The notes beneath the pieces are model-generated. The model searched no databases and had not been told where the DNA came from. It saw only the letters and a list, made by a program, of their open reading frames with translations. From NCBI GenBank assembly GCA_024752435.1, contig CP103023.1, positions 2,170,001-2,234,000 of the forward strand: 64,000 nt of DNA, in the 5' to 3' direction. Below, one piece after another: positions 31,813-45,000 of this stretch. Both the position numbers and the translations under genes were made by a program. Position 1 is the first letter of the stretch. The number at the start of each line of letters is the position of its first letter. Source of the DNA: Allantophomopsis cytisporea. Lineage: Eukaryota; Ascomycota; Leotiomycetes; Phacidiales; Phacidiaceae.

Positions 31813-34300
31813 GTTGGCGATTTGTGATGTCGACGAGAACTTTGATGAGCGTGGAAGAAAGTGGGAGATGCTAAGAGGATTTTGTGGTTGCAGGTGTGGA
31901 GACGAGGCAGTTCCTCAAAGTAGCTACCTCAAAGCAAGCTGTATGTAACTGGAGTCCTCTATGGATGATACGAGGCTGGAAGTGGAGTCAGCTTCTAGAG
32001 CACCAGAAGATCTATGTATGGCAACGAGCAGGGCAAGCTTAGGCGCTCGGTATTCACTTACATGATGGGTCAGAACGGGGTACGTTCTCGAAGATGCAAG
32101 TTAGTTGGAGAGAGTCGAGTATCGGTGAGGGGATAAACAATGGAAAGAAGAATTGAGTATCTGCAGAGGAAGTGTGATTTAATCCTTCCTGCGCGAAATA
32201 TACTTTTTTTTTATAATTACTATTTATCACGAGATATTGTCTTTTTCTCTTTTCTTTTTCTTTCTTTCTTAATGTCTGAACTCGCGGTGTGATGCACGAG
32301 TACCACGCGATTCAATTCCTACCTACTTTACTGCATACATCGCTCTCTCCACTTTGAAAGCCAGCCACACCTAGATACGTCACTCTGCCTTGCCTTATGC
32401 AAGCACCAGCGACCAGCACGAACGATGGTGCGGAAAAGAAAGGCATGATGGAATGGATGACAATGAATGAATGGTATGGAGGCGATTCAGCGACTGTTGA
32501 GTGTCGTGCTCAGAGGAGGCAACCAACAACATTGACTAGAATACGGTTGATGAGATGCCAATTGTTTCTTACTGGAGTATCGTTTGGCTTCAATTCACCC
32601 TTGACATTTCCAGTGCTGAGCTCACTGAGACTCCATTCGATGACGACCGAGATCGAATCGAATCATCGAATCCTCATTCTCTCTCTCCCTCACACTCTCC
32701 TTCCCTTCTCTCGTTCTTTGCAGGCTTCCTCTCAATGCTCTCTAATCCATTCAACCCCAGCCGTTCTTCCAACAGTGTGGCAGCACAGCATTGTTGCAAC
32801 ACAACCTCGTCAATGATGTTCAGCCCATCTAGGCCAATTTGAAAAGACAGCTTGGGGCGGTGCGTCAGAGCAGTGGAAGGTCCGCGACTATCACAACAGT
32901 AAGGTACGGCGCCACAGAGTAGCCGGCAAACCAGAACGTCCCCGCAAAAGCAGGGAAGCAGCAGCTGGTTAGTTGTCGGAGCTCCAGGGGACCTCGCATG
33001 CTACACTAACTGCAACATAGCCAAACACAAGCTCCATATCGTCCCAGCACTTGCTACGATGCCATTTTTCCGGCTTGACCACGACCTGTGAGCATTGGAT
33101 ATGGACACATCCGTTCAGGCCTCCAGAAGATACACAAACCAGGCATGCTTGGCACCACTTGAGTGGCATCTTTTGCGCGGCTGGTATCGTGCTACGCCGT
33201 GTACGTGTATATCATGAAAGCGTACTACGTAGGTGCGAATTGGGCGCCTTATGCATCAAACAAAAATTACTTCCGGGACACGAGCTCCCATGGCTAGAAA
33301 CAACGAATACAGAAAGCCTGATGTCCATAGAAACATTCGATGTTCGACGTTGGATGGCAGGCATCCACCCAGTCCAGCCTTGACTTTGAAGGCAAAGAAA
33401 GCGGGGTTCTGACGACTGGTCATATGCTCGTAACCATCAACAAAACTATCACTACTTCCTAATAACTCTCAAATGCTCGGCTTATGCAGAATTACTGGGT
33501 GTTGTGAACACTCACATCACACTTATACTGCCTTTGTACTTGTTGAGCACATTTTCTACCTCGAAATCGTCTCATCTACTCCAAGCTTTCATATGGAATA
33601 CACCCTTCAAAGCCTTCTGTTGAATTACAGTTACACTGCATTCTGTGCGCAATGTGAGGAATTGATTGCTTTTGCGAACACAACGTTAACGCGCACAACG
33701 ACACCAGTCATAAAGCTACTATGATCAGGTAGGTATTTACCACCTTGAGAATACCTCATCGCAAGGTAGAATGATAATAGCGTTTGATTTCTACATTATG
33801 TGAACACTGTATTTTGATTCTTGTTATTTACTCAAAGAAAGTGCTAGTAAAGTACAGTCTGTGCCGTATGAAAGCGGCGGTTGCCAAGGTGACCTCATTC
33901 GAGATTTCTTGCTCAGCTTTCGTTGAGATTCGAGTGAATATATCTAGGATCATGGACACCAGATCGTTTTTACTAAAGCTGCAACAGGGAAGTAGTTGAT
34001 CTCTGACTTTATCAACCTTCTCATCAATAACATCGCCGAAGATGCTTCTGCCTTTGTAACTTCTCCCATCTGCCTTGTCACAAGGTAACAAGACTCTCAC
34101 TCTTTCTTAACCTAAGGCTTCCGTAACAACGGACATGATAAGCTCGGCGATAAGAGCTCTAGCTCTCGTGATGATGCTTGTATCAGTCATAGCTGTGCCA
34201 TTGCTCGGGTGACTGCATCTCCTACTACGTACATCAATTTGGTTATCATCAACACAAATCATTTACACTATTCCATCGTCGTATAACCAAAGTCACCGAG
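31813..34300. other. 2.5-kb intergenic between divergent genes
   Basis: It contains the promoters of the DUF1774 gene (left) and the M28 peptidase (right). A T-rich/CTTT-rich run at about 32207-32270 is the only compositional feature. Open frames at 32397-32842 and 33051-33383 show no start context, splice pattern or motif I trust. Confidence 0.5.
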
Positions 34301-35558
34301 ATGAAGTTGACCTCATTATCTTTACTTGCTCTTTCAGCGACCACTATAAATGCACGGTTTATTGAGAAGCACGAAACCAACCAGGTTCTCCTCAACGGCG
34401 AAAGTAGCGAGTTATTCCTCCTAGAACTTGCCCCAGGTGTCACTCAATGGGTCAGTGAAGAGGAAAAATGGGAGCTTCGAAGAGTATGTACTGGAATCTT
34501 GAATAGAAATATCGCCTAACGTCGTCATAGAACGGTCTCAACTTCATCGACATCACCGAAAACCGTCTCCTTGGCCAGCAACATGCCGCTGTGCAAAAGA
34601 ACAATAAGTTCCCCGATAAGCCTGTCCTTCAAAAGGAACTCAAGCCACTGCTGAAGACTCTTTCCGCTCTGGAAATGAGGAACCATCTCGAGACCTTCAC
34701 CTCGTTCCATACTCGATACTACAAGAGCGACTATGGACGCCAGTCTTCCGAGTGGCTATTGGAGCAAGTCAGTAATACTCTCGCCGAATCTGGTGCTACC
34801 AAGCATGGCGCGCATGCGAAGCATTTTAAGCACTCTTGGGGTCAGAACAGTATTATAGCCACCATCCCAGGGCAAACAAACTCAACTGTTGTCATTGGTG
34901 CGCACCAGGACAGCATCAACCTTTTCTTGCCATCTATCCTATCTGCACCAGGAGCAGATGATGACGGGAGTGGAACTGTTACCATCCTCGAAGCCCTTCG
35001 TGTTCTTCTCACGTCTGAGGCTATTGTTAACGGCACTGCTCGTAATACGATTGAATTCCACTGGTACAGTGCTGAAGAAGGGGGATTGCTCGGAAGCCAG
35101 GCCATCTTCTCAGAATACGAGAGAGAGGGAAGAGATATCAAGGCAATGTTGCAGCAGGATATGACAGGTTATGTGCAGAAGACCTTGGATGCGGGAGAGA
35201 AGGAGAGTGTTGGGGTGATTACCGACTTCGTTGACCCCGACTTGACAACCTACATCAAGAAAATCATCGGAGAATACTGTGATATTCCAGGTAAGACTGC
35301 TCCTAGAGCGTTGGAATTAATAGCTGACTTCATATGATAGCAATTGAAACTAAGTGCGGCTATGCTTGCTCCGATCACGCTTCTGCTTCCAAGGCAGGTT
35401 ACCCATCCGCTTTCGTTATCGAGTCCGACTTCAAATACTCCGATAACAAGATCCACACCTCTGACGATACCATTAAGTATCTGAGTTTCGATCACATGCT
35501 TCAACACGGTAAATTGACCCTAGCGCTTGTGTACGAACTGGCTTTTGCCAAGTTGTGA
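34301..35558 (+). CDS. Secreted M28 family leucine aminopeptidase
   Basis: Exons 34301-34483, 34531-35290 and 35341-35558 (introns 47 and 50 nt) give 386 aa. A signal peptide (MKLTSLSLLALSATTINA) precedes a ~75-residue propeptide. All co-catalytic zinc ligands and the general base are visible: His in VIGAHQDS, bridging Asp in GADDDGSG, Glu-Glu in SAEEGGLLGS, Asp in QQDMTGY and His in NKIHTSDDT. CGYACSDH supplies the conserved disulphide. Length and layout match fungal secreted Lap/Ape enzymes, which release N-terminal residues, preferring Leu, from extracellular peptides. Two or more N-glycosylation sequons. Converges on the proton ATPase gene. Confidence 0.92.
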
Positions 35559-36247
35559 TCTCACCAACCGTTCCGAGACTTGAATGGAGAAGATTCAATA
35601 TTCATATTTAGTTTAAGGCGTTTCTGCATGAGCAACCAATCAATGGATTTAGAATGTTGTTTGGTTATGTATAAATAGGTGACATAACTTGATATTTGAT
35701 AATCACGACGCTATAAAGTTTATATTTTGCCTTCGAATTGGCTTAGTCTCACTGTCCTTAACATCAAAATACAAAGCTGAAATGGTATGATTTAATTTCA
35801 TTGGGGACTCCTTTGGATATTTCTCATCAAACTCACCCGTACCATAAGGATGTTCAGCCGGAAATTCGTTCTGCTCGGTCTTATAAGAGTAAGACGAAAC
35901 GACACCGACCAGAACACTCCTAGATATTTGTCCTCGTTAACCGATCTTTGACACTTCTCTCCTGAAATTTCACCATTGAATCTGCCCCTAAAACAGGTGC
36001 TTGCATTTGAGGTCAACGAATGTTTCATAGTCATCTCTCGAATCACCAGTCAATCTCGAGAAAATAAGTGATGAGCTTTAAAATAGTAAGGAAATTTTGA
36101 ACAATCAAGAAAACGGGACTCAAGACACGATGTCATTGCAGATATCTGTAGACATTAGACTGATCTATACACCCAGTATTATACTATTATTACAAGAAAT
36201 ATAGTTCGCACAAATAAAACTTTCAAGTCAACTTCCCACTATTAAAT
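35559..36247. other. Convergent 3' intergenic (M28 / H+-ATPase)
   Basis: 689 bp of AT-rich sequence between converging stops, no gene-like content. Confidence 0.5.
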
Positions 36248-39200
36248 CTATTCATCGTCCTCGGCATCCACAGCCTTGGAAGAAAGATGGTATCTATTGA
36301 TACCCTTCTCTTCGTCATATTCGTGCTCAATCGCCAACTTGCTCAAGTGTCCAATGATGTTCTCCATCTGGGTATCTGCTCGACTTCTCTTCTGTCTGCC
36401 AAGGTTGTCCAACCACTTGATCTTGTTCATCAAGTAGTAGATGATGGCAATCACAATAGTAACCCCGATACTGTACCCCCAAATTATGATCACCGTGACG
36501 ATGCTAGTTCTTCCAGAGGCAGTGAAATGTGCATGGTCTGCTGGATCATCGTGTTCACCAGAACCGCTAAGCCACCCAAAGACACAGAAAAGGGTAGAGA
36601 TAGCATCGACACCCAAGATCGCTCCCACCAACTGCCAGGAAGGCCAAGTGTTTGCACCTCTCGTAACAAAAATAAGCCAGTTTTCAGTGAGAGAGATCTC
36701 TAAGAACAAAATAGGTTGTACGGCACCAAAATTCTCTATGATGCCCCCGTTGGGAAGGTACATGCTACCACGAATTACCCAAGTCGCCAGGGCCAACAAG
36801 ATGCCCAAAACAACACTGATGGTCCAGATCTTCGGGAGCTGCCATTCCACCGGCCGTAATTCGTAGTGTGCGTTGTCGTATGCAACGGCAATTGTTGCCA
36901 AGTCGGCGAATAAAGCGAGGAAAACAACCAGGTCGACACGGACTGTTTCGTTGATAATGAGCATGGAGGTAACTAGGTAAATCTCAAGATGAAGACAGAG
37001 CGCAATACGGTATTGAATGTATGCTTTCATGCGCTGGAAAATCTGGCGAGCGATCTTAATCGCTGAGATGATAGTGCTTAAACCCGGTGCTAGGAAGACG
37101 ATGTCTGCTGCTGCTTGAGCTGCCTCGGAAGCTCCTTCGACAGCAATTCCACAGTCGGATTTCTTCAAAGAAGGGGCGTCGTTGACTCCATCCCCCGTCA
37201 TTGCTGTAAGATGACCTCTTTGCTGCATCATCTCAACGACTTGGTATTTGTGTTCCGGGAACACTTCTGCAAATCCGTCTGCTTTTTCGACAAGGTCATG
37301 TTGAGTTGTTCCACTGAGACCTCCATGAATCAGTTTATCGGAATTGTAGACCTTCGTTCCAAGAGAGAGCATCTTGCAGGTTTCTTTGGCAATAGCAATG
37401 GCATCTCCTGTAAGCATCTTGACAGATAAACCAAGCATCTGAGCCTCGGCAATAGTTTGTGCTGTGTCCTCTCGGGGTGGGTCGAACATCGGCAGCATGC
37501 CTAAAAGTTGCCATTCACCTTCACCTTCTTGAATAGCTACTCCTAGAGATCGGAAACCGCGACGAGCAAATTCTGTGGCCTTAGCTTTATAGAGATCTGA
37601 GTCCTCCTTGGAACAGTTTGTCAAGTTCAGAATAGCCTTCGGGGCTCCTTTCGCACAGTGGTATTCAACGCCATCTTTGACACAAATAGCAGTAATGCGT
37701 TTAGAGACTGGGTCAAAGGGTATAAACTTCTTGGTTGTCCAGCCAGACTGCAGAATCTCTCTTGCTTTCGGGTAACGTTTGAGCGTGAGGATGGTGACTT
37801 TGTCAATTGGATCAAGTGACTTTATGTTATGAGACGATGCCATAGCTGCAACAGCCATCATCCAACTGGGATCAACATTTTCGGCAACGTATGGTTCTCT
37901 GATACTGAGCTGGTTGGCTGTGAGAGTTCCAGTTTTGTCGGAGCAAAGTACATCAACCCCCTATTTCAAGTCAGCGTCTGACCCTAACTTGTCTACATCA
38001 ACCGCAACCACAACCCTCAAAGAGAACGCAACAAGCCTAAGATTCTGGATCGGAGGGGTTTCTTTTTACTTACAGCCAATGATTCAATAGCAGTAAGCTT
38101 CTGCACAATCGCCTTCTCCTTTGCCAGATATGCAGCCCCAACAGCTAGTGTTGTAGTGGTTACTACCGGCAAACCAACTGGAACCCCGACAATCAAGAGG
38201 ATCAAAGCGTAATGGAGCAAATTTTGAGACCCACTCTCTGGAGTAGCAATCTTCAGATGATGGAAAAAACCTCCAATCCAGGATCTTGAGAAGTTTTCGT
38301 TAGTTTTAATGTTCAAAGTATCTAGGATTGTTGTAGGCAAGTCGGGGTTGGGGCAAGGGATGGATCAGGAGATGGGGTTAAGTGACATGGGGTTCGAGTG
38401 ACTTACACTAGAATAAAGAAGACGACCAGAACAAGAAGAGCAGTACCAATGGAGTTCATGATAGCTTTGAAGTGGCCCTGATCCTTGGCACCTTCGACTA
38501 ACGAGGCGGTACGACCAACGAATGAACCTCGAGCGGATTGAAGAACAACAGCATAAGCCCTCCCACGCTTGCAACCAGTCGTATAGTAGACAGTATCTGT
38601 CATATATTTGTCGACCGCAAGGGACTCTCCAGTGATGGCTGATTGATCGGTCGCAACCAAGGAATGGCCTTTGTGGGTTTGATCTTTCTCATCCTCATCA
38701 TCGGAGCCTCCTTCAGTTGGTTCGCCATCACCCTGAGCAGTTAACTCTGCTAAATACTCATCAAAGCCGCCTTTGTTATCGACGTCACAAATGAGTCGTG
38801 CGTCCGCTGGCACCACTTGGCCTTCTTCAACGATAATCTATTTCTTGTGATCAGCCAGTGACTGCGGTCAAGTAATGGAGCATGACGTACTATATCTCCA
38901 GGAACAAGCTCGCGTGCTTTGATTTCTTGTTCATTTCCATCACGGACAACCTGAGCTTTCATCGCGATGTCACCTTTTAGACTTGCAACAACATCCGCTG
39001 CTTGCTTCTCCTGATACCAGCCGACCGTGGCGTTGAGCATCAAAATACCGCAAATAACACCAAAATCAATCCAGTCTCGCAAACCGGCGGCAAGGAGAGC
39101 GGCAAGCTCCATAGCTATATGAGGTCAGTACTGCATGTACCGCGCTTCAAGAGAACCGACTCACTGTAAAGAATAGGACCAGTGAAGTAACCCAAAAACT

Positions 39201-39594
39201 TGATAATCAGATTCTCCTTCTCCGTCGTCAATTCGTTGTATCCTGTTCTTCTGCGTCGGTTCTCTACTTCAGCTTCACTCAAACCAGCCATTGGAGTATC
39301 ATGCCATTCATCGGGGACCTCGAAAGTGGCTCCGGGACCACTCTTCTTCGCCCAGAATTTCCACCAAGGGTGCTTCTTTGGTTTACCTTCTTCGTCCTCA
39401 TAGCCTAAAGAAGAGGCCGTCGACTTTCGCCTACCATCGCGGTAGGTTGCAATGTATCTGACGAGGTTGCTATACTCGTCGGTTCCGCCACTGTCCTTCT
39501 CGCCTCCATCATCGAAGTCTGGATTCCACTTGACTCTCTCCCCATCAGCATTACCAGCCTCTAGGTCCTTATCACCATTCTCGTTTGATACCAT
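36248..39594 (-). CDS. pma: Plasma-membrane H+-ATPase (P3A type, PMA)
   Basis: Five exons: 39594-39165, 39114-38891, 38837-38407, 38284-38074, 37960-36248; introns 50, 53, 122 and 113 nt; 1002 aa. It exports protons and energises nutrient uptake. Hallmarks: PGDII (A-domain side), DQSAITGES, the phosphorylation motif CSDKTGTLT with Asp440, KGAPKAIL, MLTGDA and MTGDGVNDAPSLKKSD. About ten membrane helices are expected; HYALILLIVGVPVGLPVVTT corresponds to M4. The ~115-residue N-terminus is longer than in yeast Pma1, and a ~40-residue acidic insertion (GSDDEDEKDQ) sits just before DQSAITGES. Both suggest the second PMA group of filamentous fungi rather than the canonical Pma1 (from memory). The C-terminus (IGHLSKLAIEHE...AEDDE) is the usual autoinhibitory kind. 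Confidence 0.95.
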
Positions 39595-42038
39595 CTTGAA
39601 TGAGGATATCGCAATATTTCTTAGTGATATGGAATCAAGAGGAATTGATTCATATGCAAGTGTCCCTGCACCTAATCGATGGTTATCAAGATTTTGACAA
39701 TGAGAACGGGGTGCGCAGCCCTTTTATTACAAGACAATGAAATGGTGGCATGACCTAGACTCACTAATCATGACGATTCAAGAGAGTAGTCTTTGGAAAT
39801 CCAAGTTTATCCAATGAATATCAGGAACCGATAGGTATTCGACTACTACGTATCATCATAGGCGTTCTCATGTTCGGCTTGATCGGCTGGAGATCCTCCA
39901 CATCAACTACCGAGTTCCAGATGAAGTGCAAAGCCGGTAGCACGATATTCATTGTGGTGTCGTCGAGTTGAGTATTCAAATAATCTATGGACTAATACGG
40001 ACAGGGCGTACGCTGTATGCTGCTTTGTGCTACGGGACCTTCGGCGCTTGCGTTGCTAGTACCAATCTACGAAGCTTATCAGTCGTAAACTACGCACTAG
40101 GTAGCTCTCCCCGCACTCTAATCCATCACGACTCCATATCCTCCCACTGGCTATCTCGCAGCTGTTCTTTCCGCGCTGTGCCTCTCATCATACTGCTTTG
40201 GAGTGGTGACAAGATCCCCGGTGTCAGCTTCTGCCGCACCATCAATCCGTCATCAGCTGCCTCAACGAATGATGGCTCTACGGCTTCGCGCCTACCCGGC
40301 TTTCCGTTCAATCTTGCTTTGCCAAAGGAGTGAGAAGAGTGTCATGGGCTTGTAATTTGAACTGAGGAAAAGAATTGATTTCTTGGCACTCTCCATTCAT
40401 CCAGTAGGGAAAAGACTCTTTACCAAACCCATCCATTACTGTGCCTGAACTATACTATATGTGAATGGACGAATTTGCAAAAAGTGGATACGGATATGGA
40501 CATTGATACCATGCACATCAGGTACTCGGCTCTGCCATGATAGCAGTAGATCTCAAACTTCGTGAAATGCCAGATCAAAAAGGAAGTTTAAATGCTTGGC
40601 ATGTTGATATTGACCCGGTCTTCCCATGAATGAGTCTGGAACTATTTTCTAAATGATTGTCGGAGCTCATTCGGAATACTAGGGTTGATTCAGACTGCAT
40701 GCTCTTTATTCAGCTTGTTATTCACTGACCTCGACACCCATTGCTCTCGGTCGTTCTGATGATAAACCTTCGGGGGTGGACAGACGCAACACGTAAAAAT
40801 GACGCACCCACGTCACCTTACATGATCGGAATCAAAGGGCGCAAATTCAATTCTGCTTCCATTTAAAAGCCTCAACCTACGCAATGCTGACGGTCTTCCT
40901 ATTCTGGGATCTTGATAACAGAAATGTGACTTGCTAAGTAGTCCAAGTGGGAAGAACTGGGTAAACAAGCGTGCTTTCAACCCCGCATGTCAATTGATTT
41001 CAGCGCACTTCCAATATGAACTATCAGTGTCTACATGCCCGTAAATAGTTCTTTAGTACTGCTAGAGCATGACGCTGTGTGCGAAATGAAATACCTCACA
41101 CAAAAACAATATGAAATAAATCAGAAACATCTATCAGTACCATATTGATACAATCACCGAAATCAGCTGGAGTTGAGTGTTTCCCTTCGGAGACATCGGA
41201 AAGCTCATCCGCAACCAAAGTCTATCTCGAATATCTAAAACAAGCTATGTGGAAAGACCAAATCAAGATCGGCATTCGAACTGTAATCGTGCTCGAGAGC
41301 GCGGATAGATATCGAACTGTCATGGAGCCCCGTAAACCGTGGACTCAAAAGCTTGTTCTGCTCGTGTTCCCGGACAGAAGGTACTAGCATTATCATGGGT
41401 ACGTAAAGCGCACCATTATCCCACGCGTTCATGACGTAAACATGAACTATTGACATTGCTTGCGGGCGGGATAATATGATACTAGATAGATTAGACTTTC
41501 TGAGTGAGAAATAAAGGTTGGGGGATATGTTTGGTCGGATGACTTGGTGAGTTGCTGCCCCTTGATGAAATCCGCAGATGAGCTGTAAGGCATTGGCTGA
41601 ATATTTGAGTATATGAGGTGGAAAAGGATTGTCTCCCTCCAGAATTCGTTGCCAGCTGCTCAGCTGGATACTAGAGGTAGTAAGTGAAAGTGGTAGAAGA
41701 CAGAGGTGATAAGGATGAAGGATGAAGGCAAACGAACATTTGTTTAGTAAATGTGACTGATGAGTTCTTGAGCTCTATAAGTTACACAAATTTCAGATGA
41801 GTCAAGATCTATCAAAGAAATCAAAATAATCATAGGATGATAACAGGGTAGATTAGACTCAATAGTTCCACTATCTGATAGATATATAAAATAACGACGC
41901 AGTCGCCGCCCCAAGCCATAAAATGCAATGCAAATGGACACAAAAAGCAAACAAGATCAAACTCCACAGCCATGCATTTTCACCTTGACATAAAAGTTCT
42001 GTTCTCGTTCACAAAACATCAACAACATTGACAAGCCA
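39595..42038. other. 2.4-kb intergenic upstream of the ATPase
   Basis: Promoter region of the ATPase gene on the left and 3' flank of chsV on the right. The 121-codon frame at 39968-40333 and its antisense partner have no recognisable features. Nothing else supported. Confidence 0.5.
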
Positions 42039-45000
42039 TTACAACTGTCCAGAGAGCAGAGCCTCGGTAGCTGTGAGTAAATATGTTAGCAAATTGTACA
42101 AATTGATTAAGATACGGAAAGCAAGGAAACTTACCAGAGTTGATATAGGTTCTCTTGGCCTCCAACCCAATACCGAATCTCTTCTCCAGCTCAAGCTTGA
42201 TGCTCTTCTTGGTGACGGTCATCAAATCAGCTGTCTTAAGGATCTCTCTGATCTCCGCCAAGATAGCATCATCGGTTGGGAGACCAGCTAGGTTGGACAT
42301 CTCCATTTCCTGCTGGCCATAGTATTGCGAGTCGTATTGTGACTGCGCCAAAGACATTCTAGACTGGTTCTGGAATGGCGAGATACCCATCTGGGACATG
42401 GGTCGGGAAGGTGGGTAGTTATACTCACTGGCAGAGTAGCCAGGAATCTGGGATTTGGTGCCGTATGAGTAACCAGAGACCTCGGAATGATCGTCGTGCT
42501 GAGTCTGGGCATCCCAAAGCTCCATCTGGTACTCTTCCCACTTCTTGTGTGGAATCTCGGATGGATCGAACTTGCCTTCATCGGTGATGAGGACTTGCTT
42601 ACCCTTCTCACCGACAATCAAACGGGTGTTACCCCACGAGAAATCGTCCATGTGCCAGAAACTGTACAAAGGTAAAGCCAAACAGAAAACAGGAATGGCA
42701 ATGATATACAAAACCATCCATCCAATCATCTCCCACTTACGATGTAAGATGAAGATGATGGCCTGGAGACCGTAAACGGCCGCGAGAAGAACGAAGGACG
42801 TGACTGGAATTGTAGATGGACTCAAAACGACCTCAACAATCAAGTAAACAATGTACGCAACAGTGACTGGCTGAACAAGAGTGGATATGAGATCAATCAT
42901 AACCATGAAACGCATAGAGAAACAGCAGAAACCGCAAAGTTGGCTCAATGGGAACAACTCAGCAAGATTGTGTACTGTAGAATTGATCCAGCGACGACGT
43001 TGAGACATGAACACAGACCATGTATCTGGTGCAATGGTCCATGCGTACGCGCTATTGAGGTACTTGGTCTTGTACTTCTGATGATGCTTGATCAACAGAG
43101 TTGTCAGATAACGATCCTCACCCAAATGAAGCAAGTTCTTCATGTGAAGCGTATCGACACGGATAGTCGAGTAATTGTCGATGATCTCTTTGCTGACGAA
43201 AAGTGGTTTGCCGGAATCCGAAGCACGAAGACGATACATGGTGAAACAACCAGGAAGACAAGTAACACTTCCAAACAAACTTTCGAAAGCCTTCGCGAGA
43301 TTGTGGGAGATGTAGTATTCGTAGACTTGAATCATGGTAACGAAGGAGGACCTCGAGTTTGTCAATGCTGTCTCTCCACAAATACCCAACAATCTTGTAT
43401 CATCCAAAAAGGCGGAGACGAAGCGGGAGGCAGAATCTGGTGCGATGACAGTATCGGCATCAATTTGCAACATGTATTCGTAGAAAGTAGGGTTGACTCC
43501 GATGATGTTGCGGATTTGGTGGTACATTTCCAATTCAAGAGGACTCATTGGCGCATTGTAGTGGACACGGTTGAGGAAACGCATGATGACCATCTGGGAA
43601 TCACGCTTTCCTCTGTTACCTGGGCGAGAGACTTCAGATGGCTTTCCAACCTTGACAACAACCATGAATGGTACAATATGACCTTGCACCTCATAAAGAC
43701 CAGAATAAATCTTGCCCATATTGTGTTGCTTTTGACCTTCACCGAGGGATTCGAAGCTAAGAGGCTCTGGGTCGACAGTATCTGATACGCCAAGAATGTC
43801 CAAGACGATACGTGGTGTTGGACGATCGTTACCTTGACCAATAATCATACCGTCGCAAACGACGATCAAGAGTTTGCGCTTGTCATCGTACTTCAGTCTA
43901 GCGGCAGAATCGATAGCACGACGGAGAGAATCTTCGTCTTCGGTGTAGGCAGGAACTTGGCAAATAAGGAACTTGTCCAAGTTTTCAGGAATTTTTTGTG
44001 TGCCGAACTGCAGAGCTGCGAAGAACTTGAAGACGATAGTACTGGCCAGGATGATTGTGATGGCAAGAATAAGATACTCGGCGAATTGACACTTAATCGA
44101 ATTTCTTGTATCGACCTTACCAATGAAGAAAAGATTCTTCAGGCAGACGTCCATGTGAGTCTTGAGATCGGTATCAAGACCCAAGTTCTTGTAAGCGTGA
44201 GTTATGTCCTTGCCAGAGTTGGTCTGAAACAGGGCCACAAGGGATGGGTCCATGAATGCAGTACTGTCCTCAGAAACCAAATCGGTACCATTCTTTGCGA
44301 TCAGACTACGACCTCCCTTGATGTACGTAGTGAAATCGTAGATACTCCCATTGATCATAGCAATGGCGTTATCGCTCTCTGCCAGGGTCTTGACGTATTT
44401 CGCAGTATATCCGATGTCGCCCTTCTTATAGTTCTTGCGAAGATAGAGCATCTGTTCGTAATACCAGTCAGGTCTGCTGTCGTTCTGGAATGCTCGGAAG
44501 TCATGGTACGATTTGTACTCCAAAAGGGCGGTGCTAAGGGTGGATGCTGTGCCAGTTCTGTTCGTCTGCGAGTAGTCCAATTGCACTTGGTCGCTGATGC
44601 TACCGTTGACTCCCTGGCACAAGGCTGAGACTTGGATTGGGAACAAAGCAGTGGCGTCAAGGCCGGCATACTTCTTGAGAAGTGATGTGCTGATGATGGT
44701 TGGTCTATGGTGAGACAAAAAGTTCTTGAGGTTAAAAACCTCACCACGAATTGCAACGAAGGATCCAGAGTTGCCCTTTCCATCATAAGAAGAAAGTTCC
44801 GAGGCACTGTATACATGTTGGGTAGGACAAATCAACTTTGGGAAGATGACGATGAAGAAAGCAGCGAAGAGACAACTAAGCCAAATCATGATGTTGATGG
44901 CGAGCTTTTCTCTCCACGCCTGACGAATGTCTTTCCGTGGCATGCCTCCCACTATACGAATGGCAAAGTCGGGGATCCACCAAGTCATCAACCAAACAAT

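Noticed and set aside
39968..40333. 121-codon plus-strand frame upstream of the proton ATPase
   Set aside because: No promoter-like or motif support; the antisense frame is equally open.
42940..44628. Long plus-strand frames (281 and 264 codons) opposite chsV
   Set aside because: They overlap the highly conserved chitin synthase core in antisense; composition is that of a shadow frame.
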